From positions 186,001 through 250,000 of the forward strand of contig NZ_BDBT01000001.1 in assembly GCF_001613125.1 (NCBI RefSeq): DNA of 64,000 nucleotides, in the 5' to 3' direction. The notes below the pieces were generated by a model. The model was not told the origin of the DNA and searched no databases. It saw nothing but the letters and a program-made list of their open reading frames with translations. Positions 30,351 through 40,032 of this stretch are shown in pieces; positions within the stretch are counted from its first letter, which is position 1, and each line of letters begins with the position of its first letter. The translations under genes and the position numbers were made by a program. The DNA comes from Nocardia shimofusensis NBRC 100134. GTDB lineage: Bacteria; Actinomycetota; Actinomycetes; Mycobacteriales; Mycobacteriaceae.

Positions 30351-33300
30351 ATGAATGCCCTGACAGTGACGCTGGGCACGATTGGGGCGGCGCTCAGCCT
30401 TTTGTGTTGGGTGTCGTTCTTCGGCGGCGTCGGGAAGATCGCGCGCACCATCATGCTCGGGCAGTCCGCGCCCGACCGCTGGCGGCCCTTCTTCCCACGG
30501 TTCAAGCAGATGGTCATCGAGTTCCTCGCGCACACCCGGATGAACAAGTTCCGGACCGTGGGCTGGGCGCACTGGCTGGTGATGATCGGCTTCCTCGGCG
30601 GCATGATCCTCTTCTTCGAGGCCTACGGCCAGACGATCGACCCCGAGTTCCACTGGCCGATCATCGGCAACCTGGCGCTCTACCACCTGTGGGACGAGAT
30701 CCTCGGCATCGGCACCGTGGTCGGCATCGTCACGCTGATCGTCATCCGCCAGCTGAACCACCCGCGCGACCCGGAGCGGCTCTCTCGCTTCAGCGGCTCG
30801 AAGTTCGGACCCGCGTACGTCATCGAGTCCATCGTCCTCGTCGAGGGCCTGGGCATGATCTTCGTGAAGGCGGGCAAGATCGCGACCTACGGTCACGCGA
30901 ACCCCGCCACCGACTTCTTCACCATGCGGGTCGCCGAGCTGCTCCCCGCGAGCCCGACCATGATTTCGGTCTTCGCCTTCTTCAAGCTGATGTCGGGCAG
31001 CCTGTTCCTGTACCTGGTCGGTCGCAACCTGACCTGGGGTGTGGCCTGGCACCGGTTCGCGGCGTTCCCGAACATCTACTTCAAGCGTGACGAGGACGGC
31101 AGCGTCGCCCTCGGCCCGGCGCGTCCGATGATGTCGAACGGCAAGGCCCTCGACATGGAGAACGTCGACCCCGACAACGACACCCTCGGCGCGGGCAAGT
31201 TCGAGGACTTCACCTGGAAGGGCATCCTCGACTTCACCACCTGCACCGAGTGCGGTCGCTGCCAGTCGCAGTGCCCCGCCTGGAACACCGGCAAGCCGCT
31301 CTCGCCCAAGCTGCTGATCATGTCGCTGCGCGACCACGGCTATGCCAAGGCCCCTTACCTGCTGGCCGGCGGCCGCAAGGACATGGGCGGCGACGAGATC
31401 GGCCTGGTCGACGCCGAGGGCAAGCCGAACGAGGCCGCGCTGGCCAAGATCCCCGAGGCCGCGCGCGCCGAAGCCGAGCGCCCGCTGATCGGCGGCGAGG
31501 ACGTCAACGGCGTCATCGACCCCGAGGTGCTGTGGAGCTGCACCACCTGTGGCGCCTGCGTCGAGCAGTGCCCGGTGGACATCGAGCACGTCGACCACAT
31601 CATCGACATGCGCCGCTACCAGGTGCTCATCGAATCGGAGTTCCCCTCCGAGCTGGCCGGTCTGTTCAAGAACCTGGAGAACAAGGGCAACCCCTGGGGC
31701 CAGAACGCCAAGGACCGCCTGAACTGGATCAACGAGCTCGATTTCCAGATCCCGGTCTTCGGTCAGGATGCCGACAGCTTCGACGGCTACGAGTACCTGT
31801 TCTGGGTCGGCTGCGCGGGCGCCTACGAGGACCGCGCCAAGAAGACCACCAAGGCCGTGGCCGAGCTGTTGGCCACCGCGGGCGTGAAGTTCATGGTGCT
31901 GGGCCAGGAGGAGACCTGCACCGGCGACTCGGCGCGCCGCGCGGGCAACGAGTTCCTGTTCCAGCAGCTGGCCATGCAGAACATCGAGCTGCTGAACTCG
32001 GTGTTCGACGGCGTCGAGGATCGCAAGAAGAAGATCGTCGTCACCTGCGCGCACTGCTTCAACGCGCTCAACAACGAGTACCCGCAGGTCGGCGGCACCT
32101 ACGAGGTCGTCCACCACACCCAGCTGCTCAACCGCCTGGTGCGGCAGAAGAAGCTGGTGCCGGTGGCCTCGGTGTCGCAGAACATCACCTACCACGACCC
32201 CTGCTACCTGGGCAGGCACAACAAGATCTACAACGCTCCCCGTGAGCTGATGGCCGCCTCGGGCTCGAAGCTGGTGGAGATGCCCCGCCACGGCGAGCGC
32301 TCCATGTGCTGTGGCGCCGGCGGCGCGCGCATGTGGATGGAGGAGCAGCTCGGCAAGCGCGTCAACATCGACCGCGTGGACGAGGCGCTGTCCACCAACC
32401 CGACCAAGATCGCGACCGGCTGCCCGTTCTGCCGCGTCATGCTCACCGACGGTGTCACCGCGCGCCAGGAGAAGGGCGAAGGCGAAGGCGTCGAGGTCGT
32501 CGACGTGGCCCAGCTGATGCTCGACTCCATCGAGCGCGTCGAGTCGGCGAAGCTCAGCGAGAACCTGGTCGTCGTCCAGGAGCCGAAGGTCGAGGCCGAG
32601 CCCGAGCCGGAGCCCGTCGTGGCGACGGTCGCCGAAGCCGAGCCCGAGGCACCGGCTGCCGCGAAGGCCGCACCCGCCGGTGGCGGTCTGGCGATGAAGG
32701 GCGGCAAGGCGCCCGGCGGTGGCGGACTCGCCATGAAGGGCCCCGCGAAGGCGCCTGGCGGCGCCGGTGGCGGCCTGGCCATGAAGGGCCCCGCCAAGGC
32801 ACCCGGCGGCGGCGGTCTCGGCATGAAGGGCGCTGCCAAGGCGCCCGGCGCCAAGACCTCCGACGAGCCGGCCGAGTCGGCTGCCGAAGCACCGACCGCG
32901 TCCGAGGCCGCGCCCGTCAAGGGTCTGGCCATGAAGGGCCCCGCCAAGGCGCCCGGCAAGGGACTCGGCATGAAGGGCGCTGCGAAAGCGCCCGGCGCGA
33001 AGGCCGCCGCTCCGGCCGCGGAATCGGCTCCGGCCGAGACCGCTCCTGCCACGGAAGCCCCCGCTGCCGAAACGGCTCCGGCTGCCGCCGAGACGATGCC
33101 GACCAAGCCTGCCAAGGGCCTGGCCATGAAGTCCGGCTTCAAGCGCCCCGCCGCGAAGGCACCGGGCGCGAAGGCTCCGGCTACGGAATCGGCCCCTGCC
33201 GAAACGGCTCCGGCCGCGGAGACCGTCCCCGCGACGGAAGCCCCTGCTGCCGAAACGGCTCCGGCTGCCGCCGAGACCATGCCGACCAAGCCCGCCAAGG

Positions 33301-33602
33301 GCCTGGCCATGAAGTCCGGCTTCAAGCGCCCCGGCCCCAAGGCCCCCGGCGCGAAGGCCGCGGCCCCGGCTGCCACCGAGGCCCCGGACGAACCGGCTGC
33401 GGCCCCGGCCGAGCCCGCCGACGCTCCGACCCTGGAGAAGTCGGCCCCCGCGGAATCCGCCCAGGCTCCGGCCGAGACGGAAACGAACGGTTCGGCGAAG
33501 CCCGCCGCGAGCGAGGACGCGGACCGTCCGGCCCCGCCGACCGCCAAGCCCGGCGGCCTCGGCTTCAAGTCCGGCGCGAAGGCTCCGGGCCGCCGCAGCT
33601 GA
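30351..33602 (+). CDS. etfD: ETF:menaquinone oxidoreductase EtfD with long repeat tail
   Basis: 1083 residues. The N-terminus has several membrane helices of the nitrate-reductase-gamma/HdrE kind. Two 4Fe-4S motifs follow, at Cys298 (CTECGRCQSQCP) and Cys397 (CTTCGACVEQCP), then two CCG-type cysteine domains (WVGCAG and the later MCCGAGGARMWMEE). M. tuberculosis Rv0338c (about 880 residues) is the homologue, named EtfD, which passes electrons from acyl-CoA dehydrogenases via ETF to menaquinone in beta-oxidation. The last 300 residues are low-complexity repeats of GLAMKGPAKAPG mixed with Ala/Pro/Glu runs. ATG 30351 follows GAAAGAAAGG. An acyl-CoA dehydrogenase pair is encoded just downstream on the other strand. 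Confidence 0.9.
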   Translation: MNALTVTLGTIGAALSLLCWVSFFGGVGKIARTIMLGQSAPDRWRPFFPRFKQMVIEFLAHTRMNKFRTVGWAHWLVMIGFLGGMILFFEAYGQTIDPEFHWPIIGNLALYHLWDEILGIGTVVGIVTLIVIRQLNHPRDPERLSRFSGSKFGPAYVIESIVLVEGLGMIFVKAGKIATYGHANPATDFFTMRVAELLPASPTMISVFAFFKLMSGSLFLYLVGRNLTWGVAWHRFAAFPNIYFKRDEDGSVALGPARPMMSNGKALDMENVDPDNDTLGAGKFEDFTWKGILDFTTCTECGRCQSQCPAWNTGKPLSPKLLIMSLRDHGYAKAPYLLAGGRKDMGGDEIGLVDAEGKPNEAALAKIPEAARAEAERPLIGGEDVNGVIDPEVLWSCTTCGACVEQCPVDIEHVDHIIDMRRYQVLIESEFPSELAGLFKNLENKGNPWGQNAKDRLNWINELDFQIPVFGQDADSFDGYEYLFWVGCAGAYEDRAKKTTKAVAELLATAGVKFMVLGQEETCTGDSARRAGNEFLFQQLAMQNIELLNSVFDGVEDRKKKIVVTCAHCFNALNNEYPQVGGTYEVVHHTQLLNRLVRQKKLVPVASVSQNITYHDPCYLGRHNKIYNAPRELMAASGSKLVEMPRHGERSMCCGAGGARMWMEEQLGKRVNIDRVDEALSTNPTKIATGCPFCRVMLTDGVTARQEKGEGEGVEVVDVAQLMLDSIERVESAKLSENLVVVQEPKVEAEPEPEPVVATVAEAEPEAPAAAKAAPAGGGLAMKGGKAPGGGGLAMKGPAKAPGGAGGGLAMKGPAKAPGGGGLGMKGAAKAPGAKTSDEPAESAAEAPTASEAAPVKGLAMKGPAKAPGKGLGMKGAAKAPGAKAAAPAAESAPAETAPATEAPAAETAPAAAETMPTKPAKGLAMKSGFKRPAAKAPGAKAPATESAPAETAPAAETVPATEAPAAETAPAAAETMPTKPAKGLAMKSGFKRPGPKAPGAKAAAPAATEAPDEPAAAPAEPADAPTLEKSAPAESAQAPAETETNGSAKPAASEDADRPAPPTAKPGGLGFKSGAKAPGRRS

Positions 33603-33621
33603 CGCGGTAATCGAACACAGC

Positions 33622-33661
33622 GTCCGGCCCCGGATCGGTCACCACCGATCCGGGGCCGGAC
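33622..33661. terminator. Terminator after etfD
   Basis: An 18-bp perfect G/C-rich stem with a 4-nt loop (CACC), starting 20 bp past the stop. It lies between convergent genes and can work in both directions. Confidence 0.88.
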
Positions 33662-33846
33662 TGCCTTCAGCCCGGGCTGTTCGGTCTACTCGGGTGCCCG
33701 ACATACGATCTCGCTCCGAGCCGCAGCGCCTCTCGTCGGGCCTCTGAGCTCGATGCGATCACCCGGTTCGGTGCCGGTCCGAACCTTCGTCACAGAACGA
33801 CAGACGGCCCGGAACCGAGAAGGCTCCGGGCTCGTCACGTACCGCC

Positions 33847-34989
33847 TTACGGCCGCGTGAGTTCCGCGTACCGGGTGCGGTGGTAATCGGTGCTGCCGAA
33901 TTCGCGCTCCAGCACCGTGAGCCGCTTGAAGTAGTGGCCGATGGCCAGTTCCTCGGTCATGCCCATCGCGCCGTGCAGCTGGACGGCGTTCTGGCCGATG
34001 AAGCGGGCCGCGCGGCCGATGGTGACCTTGGCCGCGGACAGGGCGCGGGCCCGCTCGACGGGCTCGGCCGACAGCGCGGCGCCGGCGAGTTGGGAAGCGG
34101 CGGCGGCCTGTTCGAGTTCCATGTACATGTCGACCATGCGGTGCTGCAGGGCCTGGAAGCTCGAGATCGGGACGCCGAACTGCTGACGCTGCTTGGCGTA
34201 TTCGACGGTGTCGGTGAACACCTTGCGCAGCAGGCCGACAGCCTCGGCGCTGATCGCGGCGATCGCGTCCGCGGCGGTCGCGTCGATAGCAGACCACGCC
34301 TGACCTTCCCCGCCGAGCAGGGCCTCGGCGGGCAGGCGCACGCCGGTGAACACGATATCGGCGGCCTGACGGTCGTCGATCGTGCGGTAGGCGTGGTACT
34401 CCACCCCGGCGGGCAGGTTCTGCGGGTCGATGGGCAGCACGAACAGCGAGAGGCCGTCGGTGTCGCGCTCCTCGCCGGAGGTGCGGGCGGAGACGATCAG
34501 GTGGGTGGCCAGCGGCGCGCTGGTGACCAGGATCTTCGCGCCGTCGAGCACCCATTCGTCGCCGTCGCGGCGAGCGGTGGTCCGCACGGTGTGCAGGACG
34601 TTGCCGGAGGTCGGCTCCAGCGCCGCGAACGCGGTGCGGACCGAACCGGCGACGATGCCGCGCAGCAGCTCCTCCCGGCCGCCGGAACGTCCCAGCAGAC
34701 CGGCCCCGACCACCACGGTGTCGATGAACGGTTCGGCGACCAGCGCGCGGCCCAATTCCTCGGCGATGACCAGCAATTCGGCGGCGCCGCCGCCCATGCC
34801 CTCGACCTCCTCGGGCAGGGTGGCGCCGAGAATGCCGAGCTCTTCGGCGAATCCGCGCCAGATGGCCGGCTGCCAGCCCTCGCCGGTCTTGATCGCGGCG
34901 CGGCTCTTCTCGAGGTCGTAACGGGCGGCGAGGTAACCGGCGACGGTGTCGCGCAGGAGCTGCTGCTCCTCGGTGAGTGTGAAGTCCAT
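33847..34989 (-). CDS. Acyl-CoA dehydrogenase, shorter subunit
   Basis: 380 residues with the standard three-domain flavoprotein fold: N-terminal helices (FTLTEEQQLLRDTVAGYLAA), a beta domain (GDEWVLDGAKILVTSAPLAT), and C-terminal helices with AKQRQQFGVPISSFQALQHR and QLHGAMGMTEE. ATG 34989 overlaps the stop of the next dehydrogenase gene as ATGA, so the pair is co-translated. In mycolata such adjacent FadE genes often encode alpha2beta2 heterotetramers acting on sterol or branched acyl-CoAs. The substrate cannot be read here. Electrons would go to ETF and the nearby EtfD. Confidence 0.88.
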   Translation of the reverse strand: MDFTLTEEQQLLRDTVAGYLAARYDLEKSRAAIKTGEGWQPAIWRGFAEELGILGATLPEEVEGMGGGAAELLVIAEELGRALVAEPFIDTVVVGAGLLGRSGGREELLRGIVAGSVRTAFAALEPTSGNVLHTVRTTARRDGDEWVLDGAKILVTSAPLATHLIVSARTSGEERDTDGLSLFVLPIDPQNLPAGVEYHAYRTIDDRQAADIVFTGVRLPAEALLGGEGQAWSAIDATAADAIAAISAEAVGLLRKVFTDTVEYAKQRQQFGVPISSFQALQHRMVDMYMELEQAAAASQLAGAALSAEPVERARALSAAKVTIGRAARFIGQNAVQLHGAMGMTEELAIGHYFKRLTVLEREFGSTDYHRTRYAELTRP

Positions 34990-36218
34990 CAGAGCCCCAA
35001 TGCTGCCTTGGCGAGAATGTTTCGCTGAATTTCGTTGCTGCCCGCGTAGATCGAGCCCGCACGGTCGTTGAAGTAGCGCAGCGGCGCGACGGCCTGCCAC
35101 GGCGCGCCGCTGTGATAGCCGTCGGCGGGCGGGGTGTAGTTGGCGATCGGGCCGCCCGGCGCGGTCGCGTGCGGCTGGTAGGCCCAGCCCTGCGGGCCCG
35201 CCGCTTCCAGCGCGAGCTCGGTGAGCTGCTGGCTCAGTTCGGTGGACAAGATCTTCAGCATCGACGACGACGGGCCGGGGTTCTTGCCCTGCGCCATCAG
35301 CGACAGCGTCCGATGCTCGAGCACCTCGAGGACCTCGGTGCGGATGCGGGCGTCGGCCAGGCGCGCGGCGAAGGCCGGGTAGTCGATGAGCCTGCCGCCG
35401 TCGGGAGCGGTCTGGGAGGCCGCGGCCTCGGTCAGCTCCTGCGCCATGACCTGCAGCATCGGCGACATCGCACCGCCGCGCTCGTGCACGAGCAGGTACT
35501 TCGCGACCGTCCAGCCCTCGTCGATCTTGCCGAGCACATTGGCCTTGGGCACGCGCACGTTGTCGAAGAAGACCTGGTTCTGCACCTCCTCGCCGGAGGA
35601 CATCACCAGCGGGCGGATCTCGATGCCCGGGGTGGTCATGTCGATGAGCAGGAAGGTGATGCCCTCCTGCTTCTTGCCGGTGCGCGAGGTGCGGACCAGA
35701 CAGAAGATCCAGTTCGCCTCGGTGGCGTGGGTGGTCCAGATCTTGGAACCGGTGCAGATGAGGTCTTCACCGTCTTCGACCGCGGCCATCGACAGCGACG
35801 CCAGGTCGGAACCGGCTTCGGGCTCGGAATAGCCCTGACAGAAGAACACCTCGCCGGTCAGGATCCGCGGCAGGAAGTAGTCCTTCTGCTCCGGGGTGCC
35901 GTAGGCGACGATCGCGGGCGCGACCATCCGGATGCCCATCGGCGAGAGCACCGGCGCGCCGGCCAGCGTGCATTCCCGGCTGAAGATGTAGTGCTGGGTC
36001 AGGCTCCACTTGCAGCCGCCGTGCTCCACCGGCCAGTGCGGCGCGGCCCAGCCGCGCTCGTGAAGGATCGCCTGCCAGGCCATGCTGGCCTCGTGGTCGG
36101 GGTAGACGCTCGTCATGAGGCGTCCGGCCCGGCGGATCTCGGGCGTTAGTTTCTCGTCGAGAAAGGCTCGCACCTCGTCCCGAAAGGCCAGGTCGGCCTC
36201 TGACCAGTTGAAATCCAT
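34989..36218 (-). CDS. Acyl-CoA dehydrogenase, longer subunit
   Basis: 409 residues. FAD and substrate motifs are visible: CQGYSEPEAGSDLASL, TGSKIWTTHATEANWIFCLV and the C-terminal IYAGSNEIQRNILAKAALGL. Alanine occupies the place where medium-chain enzymes have the catalytic Glu (YEG), so the base, if any, lies elsewhere or in the partner subunit. It is the first gene of a two-gene operon with the shorter subunit. A palindrome at 36240-36258 sits 22 bp upstream of the start and probably regulates the pair. Confidence 0.88.
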   Translation of the reverse strand: MDFNWSEADLAFRDEVRAFLDEKLTPEIRRAGRLMTSVYPDHEASMAWQAILHERGWAAPHWPVEHGGCKWSLTQHYIFSRECTLAGAPVLSPMGIRMVAPAIVAYGTPEQKDYFLPRILTGEVFFCQGYSEPEAGSDLASLSMAAVEDGEDLICTGSKIWTTHATEANWIFCLVRTSRTGKKQEGITFLLIDMTTPGIEIRPLVMSSGEEVQNQVFFDNVRVPKANVLGKIDEGWTVAKYLLVHERGGAMSPMLQVMAQELTEAAASQTAPDGGRLIDYPAFAARLADARIRTEVLEVLEHRTLSLMAQGKNPGPSSSMLKILSTELSQQLTELALEAAGPQGWAYQPHATAPGGPIANYTPPADGYHSGAPWQAVAPLRYFNDRAGSIYAGSNEIQRNILAKAALGL

Positions 36219-36239
36219 CTGTCCTCCCGGCTCACAGGC

Positions 36240-36258
36240 TGTTGGCCACAGGCCAACA
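36240..36258 (-). promoter_or_regulatory. Palindromic operator candidate upstream of acyl-CoA dehydrogenase operon
   Basis: TGTTGGCC-ACA-GGCCAACA is a perfect 8-bp inverted repeat around 3 bp, just upstream of the start codon. The position suits repression. It is unlike the etfD palindrome, so a different regulator is implied. Confidence 0.6.
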
Positions 36259-36335
36259 CGATCCTCAATCTAAGGCCAGGGCCAGCGGAAATCAAACTGA
36301 TGCCACATGCCCGCAGTTAGCACGTGCCGGTCGCG

Positions 36336-36905
36336 TCAGCAGTCCTCGAAGAACGCCTCGATGTAGGCGGCGGATTGGTAGAGGTAGTCGTAGGCCCATC
36401 GGGCAGGCGAGAGTTCCGGGCGCGGGTCGGCGAAGAGCAGTTCCCCGTCCCAGCATTTGCCGATGACGTAGCGGGCGCGGGAGATGTGCGGGGTGAAGGT
36501 GACGACGATGACGCGGGTCCAGCCCTCGGCACGGGCGTAGGCGGCCAGGGCGCGACCCTCGCCGCGGGTCGTGCGCGGATCGGGGTCGAAGCAGACGACC
36601 TCGAAGCTGTAGCCGCCGTGACAGATCCGGTTCATGCGGGCGCTGTATTCGTAGGGATCGGAGAACAGCACGCGCGGGGCGTACCCTTCGCGGGCCAGAC
36701 GCAAGGCGAGTTGTTCACGGCCGTCGTGCGCGCCGCCGAGCACCAGGATCGCGTCGGCGGGAGCCGGCGGATCGGTGCGCGGACGCACGTAGACCGGCCA
36801 CAGCGCCGCTGTCAGGCCGAGCACCAGCAGTGCCGCGAGGCAGGCGAGCAGGACATGGCGAGTCCGTCGCCGCAGTCGGATGCGAGCCGACCGAACACCA
36901 CTCAT
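36336..36905 (-). CDS. YdcF/ElyC-family (DUF218) membrane protein
   Basis: 189 residues. An Arg-rich start and one membrane segment (VLLACLAALLVLGLTAALW) precede a DUF218 domain with AILVLGGAHDGREQLALRL near its N-terminus, GEGRALAAYARAEGW and VVTFTPHISRARYVIGKCW. E. coli ElyC/SanA/YdcF proteins of this family affect envelope integrity, but no clear enzymatic activity is established. ATG 36905 is preferred over the longer frame because it places the basic residues directly before the helix. It diverges from ugdH. Confidence 0.8.
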   Translation of the reverse strand: MSGVRSARIRLRRRTRHVLLACLAALLVLGLTAALWPVYVRPRTDPPAPADAILVLGGAHDGREQLALRLAREGYAPRVLFSDPYEYSARMNRICHGGYSFEVVCFDPDPRTTRGEGRALAAYARAEGWTRVIVVTFTPHISRARYVIGKCWDGELLFADPRPELSPARWAYDYLYQSAAYIEAFFEDC

Positions 36906-37047
36906 CGCCGACGATGCTAGGCCCCGTGTCCACCCTCGTGTCACGCGCAACGCTCCGACCAGCGAGTTTCCGCCTGTACATCCGCTGTTGCCGTGACCCT
37001 TGCCTCACTGACGCGGCGTGGACATCGGGGCGGCATACCAATCGATC

Positions 37048-38370
37048 ATGCGATGCACAGTCTTCGGAACCGGGTATCTCGGGGCGACCCACGCGGCGTG
37101 CATGGCCGAACTCGGACACGATGTGGTCGGGGTGGACATCGACCCCGGCAAGGTGGCCAAGCTCTCCGACGGGGTGGTCCCCTTCTACGAACCCGGGCTC
37201 GAGGCGGTGTTGCGACGCAATCTCGACGCGGGCAGGCTGCGTTTCACCACCTCCTACGACGAGGCCGCCGCGCACGCCCGCGTGCACTTCCTCGGCGTGG
37301 GCACCCCGCAGAAGAAGGGCGAGTACGCCGCCGATCTCACCCACGTGCACTCGGTGGTCGACTCATTGGTCCCCCGCATGCTCGAGCCGTCGGTGATCAT
37401 CGGCAAGTCGACCGTCCCGGTGGGCACGGCCGCCGCGCTCGGGCGCCGCGCCAGGGCACTGACCGACCTCGAGGTCGAGGTGGCCTGGAATCCGGAGTTC
37501 CTGCGCGAGGGCTTCGCCGTGCAGGACACTCTCCGCCCGGACCGTCTGGTGCTCGGCGTCGACCGCGACCGCCCGGCCTCCGCCTGGGTCGAGGACATCG
37601 TTCGCGAGGTCTACGCCGACCTGCTCGACAACGAGGTCCCCTTCCTGAGCACGGATCTCGCGACCGCCGAACTGGTGAAGGTCTCGGCGAACGCCTTTCT
37701 CGCCACCAAGATCTCGTTCATCAACGCCGTCTCCGAAGTGTGCGACGCGACCGGCGCGGACGTGACCGTGCTGGCCGACGCGCTCGGTTACGACGCCCGC
37801 ATCGGCCGCCGGTTCCTCAATGCCGGATTGGGTTTCGGCGGCGGCTGCCTGCCCAAGGACATCCGCGCGTTCATGGCGCGCGCCGGTGAACTCGGGGCCG
37901 AACACGCGGTCGCCTTCCTGCGCGAGGTGGACAACATCAATATGCGCCGCCGGACCAAGGTCGTGGACATGGCGGCCGCGGCCGTGGGCGGTTCACTGCT
38001 CGGCGCGAACGTGGCAGTGCTCGGGGCGGCCTTCAAACCCGAGTCCGACGACGTGCGCGACTCCCCGGCGCTGAACGTGGCGGGCATGATCCAGCTGCAC
38101 GGCGCGGTGGTCACCGTGTACGACCCGAAGGCGCTGGAGAACTCCCGGCGGGTCTTCCCCACCCTGAACTACGCCACCTCGGTCGCCGAGGCCTGCGACC
38201 GCGCCGACGTGGTGCTCGTACTGACCGAATGGGACGAGTTCACCGCGTTGCGGCCTGCTGATCTGGACGATGTGGTGCGCGGCCGCTCGATCGTCGACGG
38301 CCGCAATTGCCTGGATCGCGCTTCCTGGCGAGGCGCCGGATGGGTGTACGCCGGACTCGGCACCCCGTAG
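37048..38370 (+). CDS. UDP-glucose 6-dehydrogenase
   Basis: 440 residues. The NAD-binding start MRCTVFGTGYLGATHAACMA and the catalytic-cysteine motif GLGFGGGCLPKDIRAF identify a nucleotide-sugar 6-dehydrogenase that oxidises UDP-glucose to UDP-glucuronate for surface polysaccharides. The C-terminal domain has AAFKPESDDVRDSPALNVA. The M. tuberculosis counterpart udgA (Rv0322) lies next to dcd; here dcd is about 8 kb away. The substrate could also be UDP-mannose or UDP-N-acetylhexosamine, since the family is hard to split by eye, but the sequence type favours UDP-glucose. Confidence 0.9.
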   Translation: MRCTVFGTGYLGATHAACMAELGHDVVGVDIDPGKVAKLSDGVVPFYEPGLEAVLRRNLDAGRLRFTTSYDEAAAHARVHFLGVGTPQKKGEYAADLTHVHSVVDSLVPRMLEPSVIIGKSTVPVGTAAALGRRARALTDLEVEVAWNPEFLREGFAVQDTLRPDRLVLGVDRDRPASAWVEDIVREVYADLLDNEVPFLSTDLATAELVKVSANAFLATKISFINAVSEVCDATGADVTVLADALGYDARIGRRFLNAGLGFGGGCLPKDIRAFMARAGELGAEHAVAFLREVDNINMRRRTKVVDMAAAAVGGSLLGANVAVLGAAFKPESDDVRDSPALNVAGMIQLHGAVVTVYDPKALENSRRVFPTLNYATSVAEACDRADVVLVLTEWDEFTALRPADLDDVVRGRSIVDGRNCLDRASWRGAGWVYAGLGTP

Positions 38371-38541
38371 AGTGGCCTGGCGAGGCCTCGCCGGGATGCT
38401 CAGCAAGGTGCCGGTCACAGCCTCCGGTGCGAGCGAGCGCCGCCGGTAGGGTCGCCGGAGCGGATCGCACGGGTCGTGTCGATCATGCGCAAGGGCGTGC
38501 GTTCGAAGACGAGGGCGCGCGGGAGACGAGTTAGGCAGCAG

Positions 38542-39972
38542 ATGAGTTCGGTACTGGGAGTGTCGGTGGGGGCGAGCACCGTCCGTCTGGTGCGTCCACA
38601 CGCCGGGAACTCCGCCGCGAACATCGATCCGGACGCATTCGACGTCCAATCTATCCGAGTATCACCGCCGCAGCGCGCCGAGGAACTGGCCGCCGAAGCG
38701 GTGGGCGTCGCGCTGGCCACCACGCCGGAGATCGGCGCGACCGCCATCGCCTACCGCAACGAGCAGCAGGCGCACGCGCTGCGCGCCGCGATGGCCCGGC
38801 AGCAGCTGACCGATTACGAACTGATCCCCGAGACCGTCGCCGCGGTGGAGTACGCCCAGGCCACCGGAGACATCCGCGGCATCTCCTCGCTGGTGGTCTA
38901 CGACCTGGGCAGCTCCGGACTCACGGTGAGCGTCGTCGACGCTCAGACCAGGGAGGTCCGCCATACCGAGCGCACCAGCGACATCAGCGGCGACTACCTG
39001 GATTCGCTGATCCGCGAACAGCAGATCGCCTCCGGCCGGATCGCGCACCCGCAGGACGAAGCGGGCTTGGCCGCGCTCGACGTGCTGTGCCGGGAGGCCA
39101 AGGAGCAGCTGTCGTCCAATACCGCGGTCGCGCTGCCCAGCCGCCAGGGTCTGGTGCTGCTGACGCAGGAGAACTTGGAGTCGCTGATCATGCTGGCGAT
39201 CGAGTCCTCGGCGCGCATGGCCCGCGATGTGATCGTGCGCTCGGACCGCCCGGCGCACGGCGTGCTCGCCATCGGCGGCAGTGCGCGGATCCCGCTGCTG
39301 GGCAAGGTGCTCGAACGCTGGATGGGCGTGCAGGTGATCGTGCCGGAGAGCCCGGAGACCGTGGTCGCGCGGGGCGCGGCGCTGCTGGCACGTCCGGTGC
39401 AGGTCCGTCCTGTCGCCCCCCGGCCCGCGCCCGCCCGGCCCGTGTCGGTACCCGCCGACGCGACCGCGCAACAGCAGAACGGGCGGGTCGGCGGTTTCGA
39501 CGACGAAATGTCTCCCGCGTGGCTGTCGTCGACGTCAGGGAAACGAGCCTCCAAGCGCGACAAGCTCGACGCGAGCATGCCCGACTGGCTGGCCGCCGCG
39601 ACGCGTAACGACCGCAGGCCCGAGGTGAACGGCGCGGTGCTCACGGTGAGCGCGCTGGTCGTGGTCGCCGCCATCGGCCTCGGCCTCGGCTACGGCCCCC
39701 AGGTGCTCGAACGCGACCGCAGCGACGACGATCTCACCTCGGTCCCGACCACCACCCCGCCGCGTACCACCACCCTGGAGCCCCAGATCGCGGTCGCCCC
39801 CGAGACCACCGAGGTCGAAGAATCCATCGTGGTGGCCCCGCCACGTGACACCTCCACGCCGCCACCGACTACGCCCGGCCCCAATACCTTCGTCGTGCCC
39901 GGTCTTCCGCCGATCGTGATTCCGACGATCCCGCCGGAGGCCTTCCCCTTCCCCGCGCCACCGCAGCGCTGA
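38542..39972 (+). CDS. Third Hsp70-like membrane-anchored protein
   Basis: 476 residues. The Hsp70-like first 290 residues contain LGVSVGASTVRLV (phosphate-1 position), SLVVYDLGSSGLTVSVVDA (phosphate-2) and GVLAIGGSARIPLLGKVLE (adenosine). There is no substrate-binding domain. After a basic linker, one membrane segment (LTVSALVVVAAIGLGLGY) is followed by a Thr/Pro-rich outer tail. The architecture is the same as the Hsp70-like gene in the ini region, so the window encodes three such proteins. It stands alone between ugdH and a strong convergent terminator. Function unknown; an envelope sensor or scaffold is plausible. Confidence 0.78.
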   Translation: MSSVLGVSVGASTVRLVRPHAGNSAANIDPDAFDVQSIRVSPPQRAEELAAEAVGVALATTPEIGATAIAYRNEQQAHALRAAMARQQLTDYELIPETVAAVEYAQATGDIRGISSLVVYDLGSSGLTVSVVDAQTREVRHTERTSDISGDYLDSLIREQQIASGRIAHPQDEAGLAALDVLCREAKEQLSSNTAVALPSRQGLVLLTQENLESLIMLAIESSARMARDVIVRSDRPAHGVLAIGGSARIPLLGKVLERWMGVQVIVPESPETVVARGAALLARPVQVRPVAPRPAPARPVSVPADATAQQQNGRVGGFDDEMSPAWLSSTSGKRASKRDKLDASMPDWLAAATRNDRRPEVNGAVLTVSALVVVAAIGLGLGYGPQVLERDRSDDDLTSVPTTTPPRTTTLEPQIAVAPETTEVEESIVVAPPRDTSTPPPTTPGPNTFVVPGLPPIVIPTIPPEAFPFPAPPQR

Positions 39973-39998
39973 GGCCGGGGACTCTCGGATCCGCTCAC

Positions 39999-40032
39999 CG
40001 CTGCCGGTCCTTATGGATCAGGACCGGCAGCG
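39999..40032. terminator. Bidirectional terminator between the Hsp70-like and YibE/F genes
   Basis: 13-bp arms CGCTGCCGGTCCT and AGGACCGGCAGCG around an 8-nt loop, located between two convergent genes. Confidence 0.88.
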
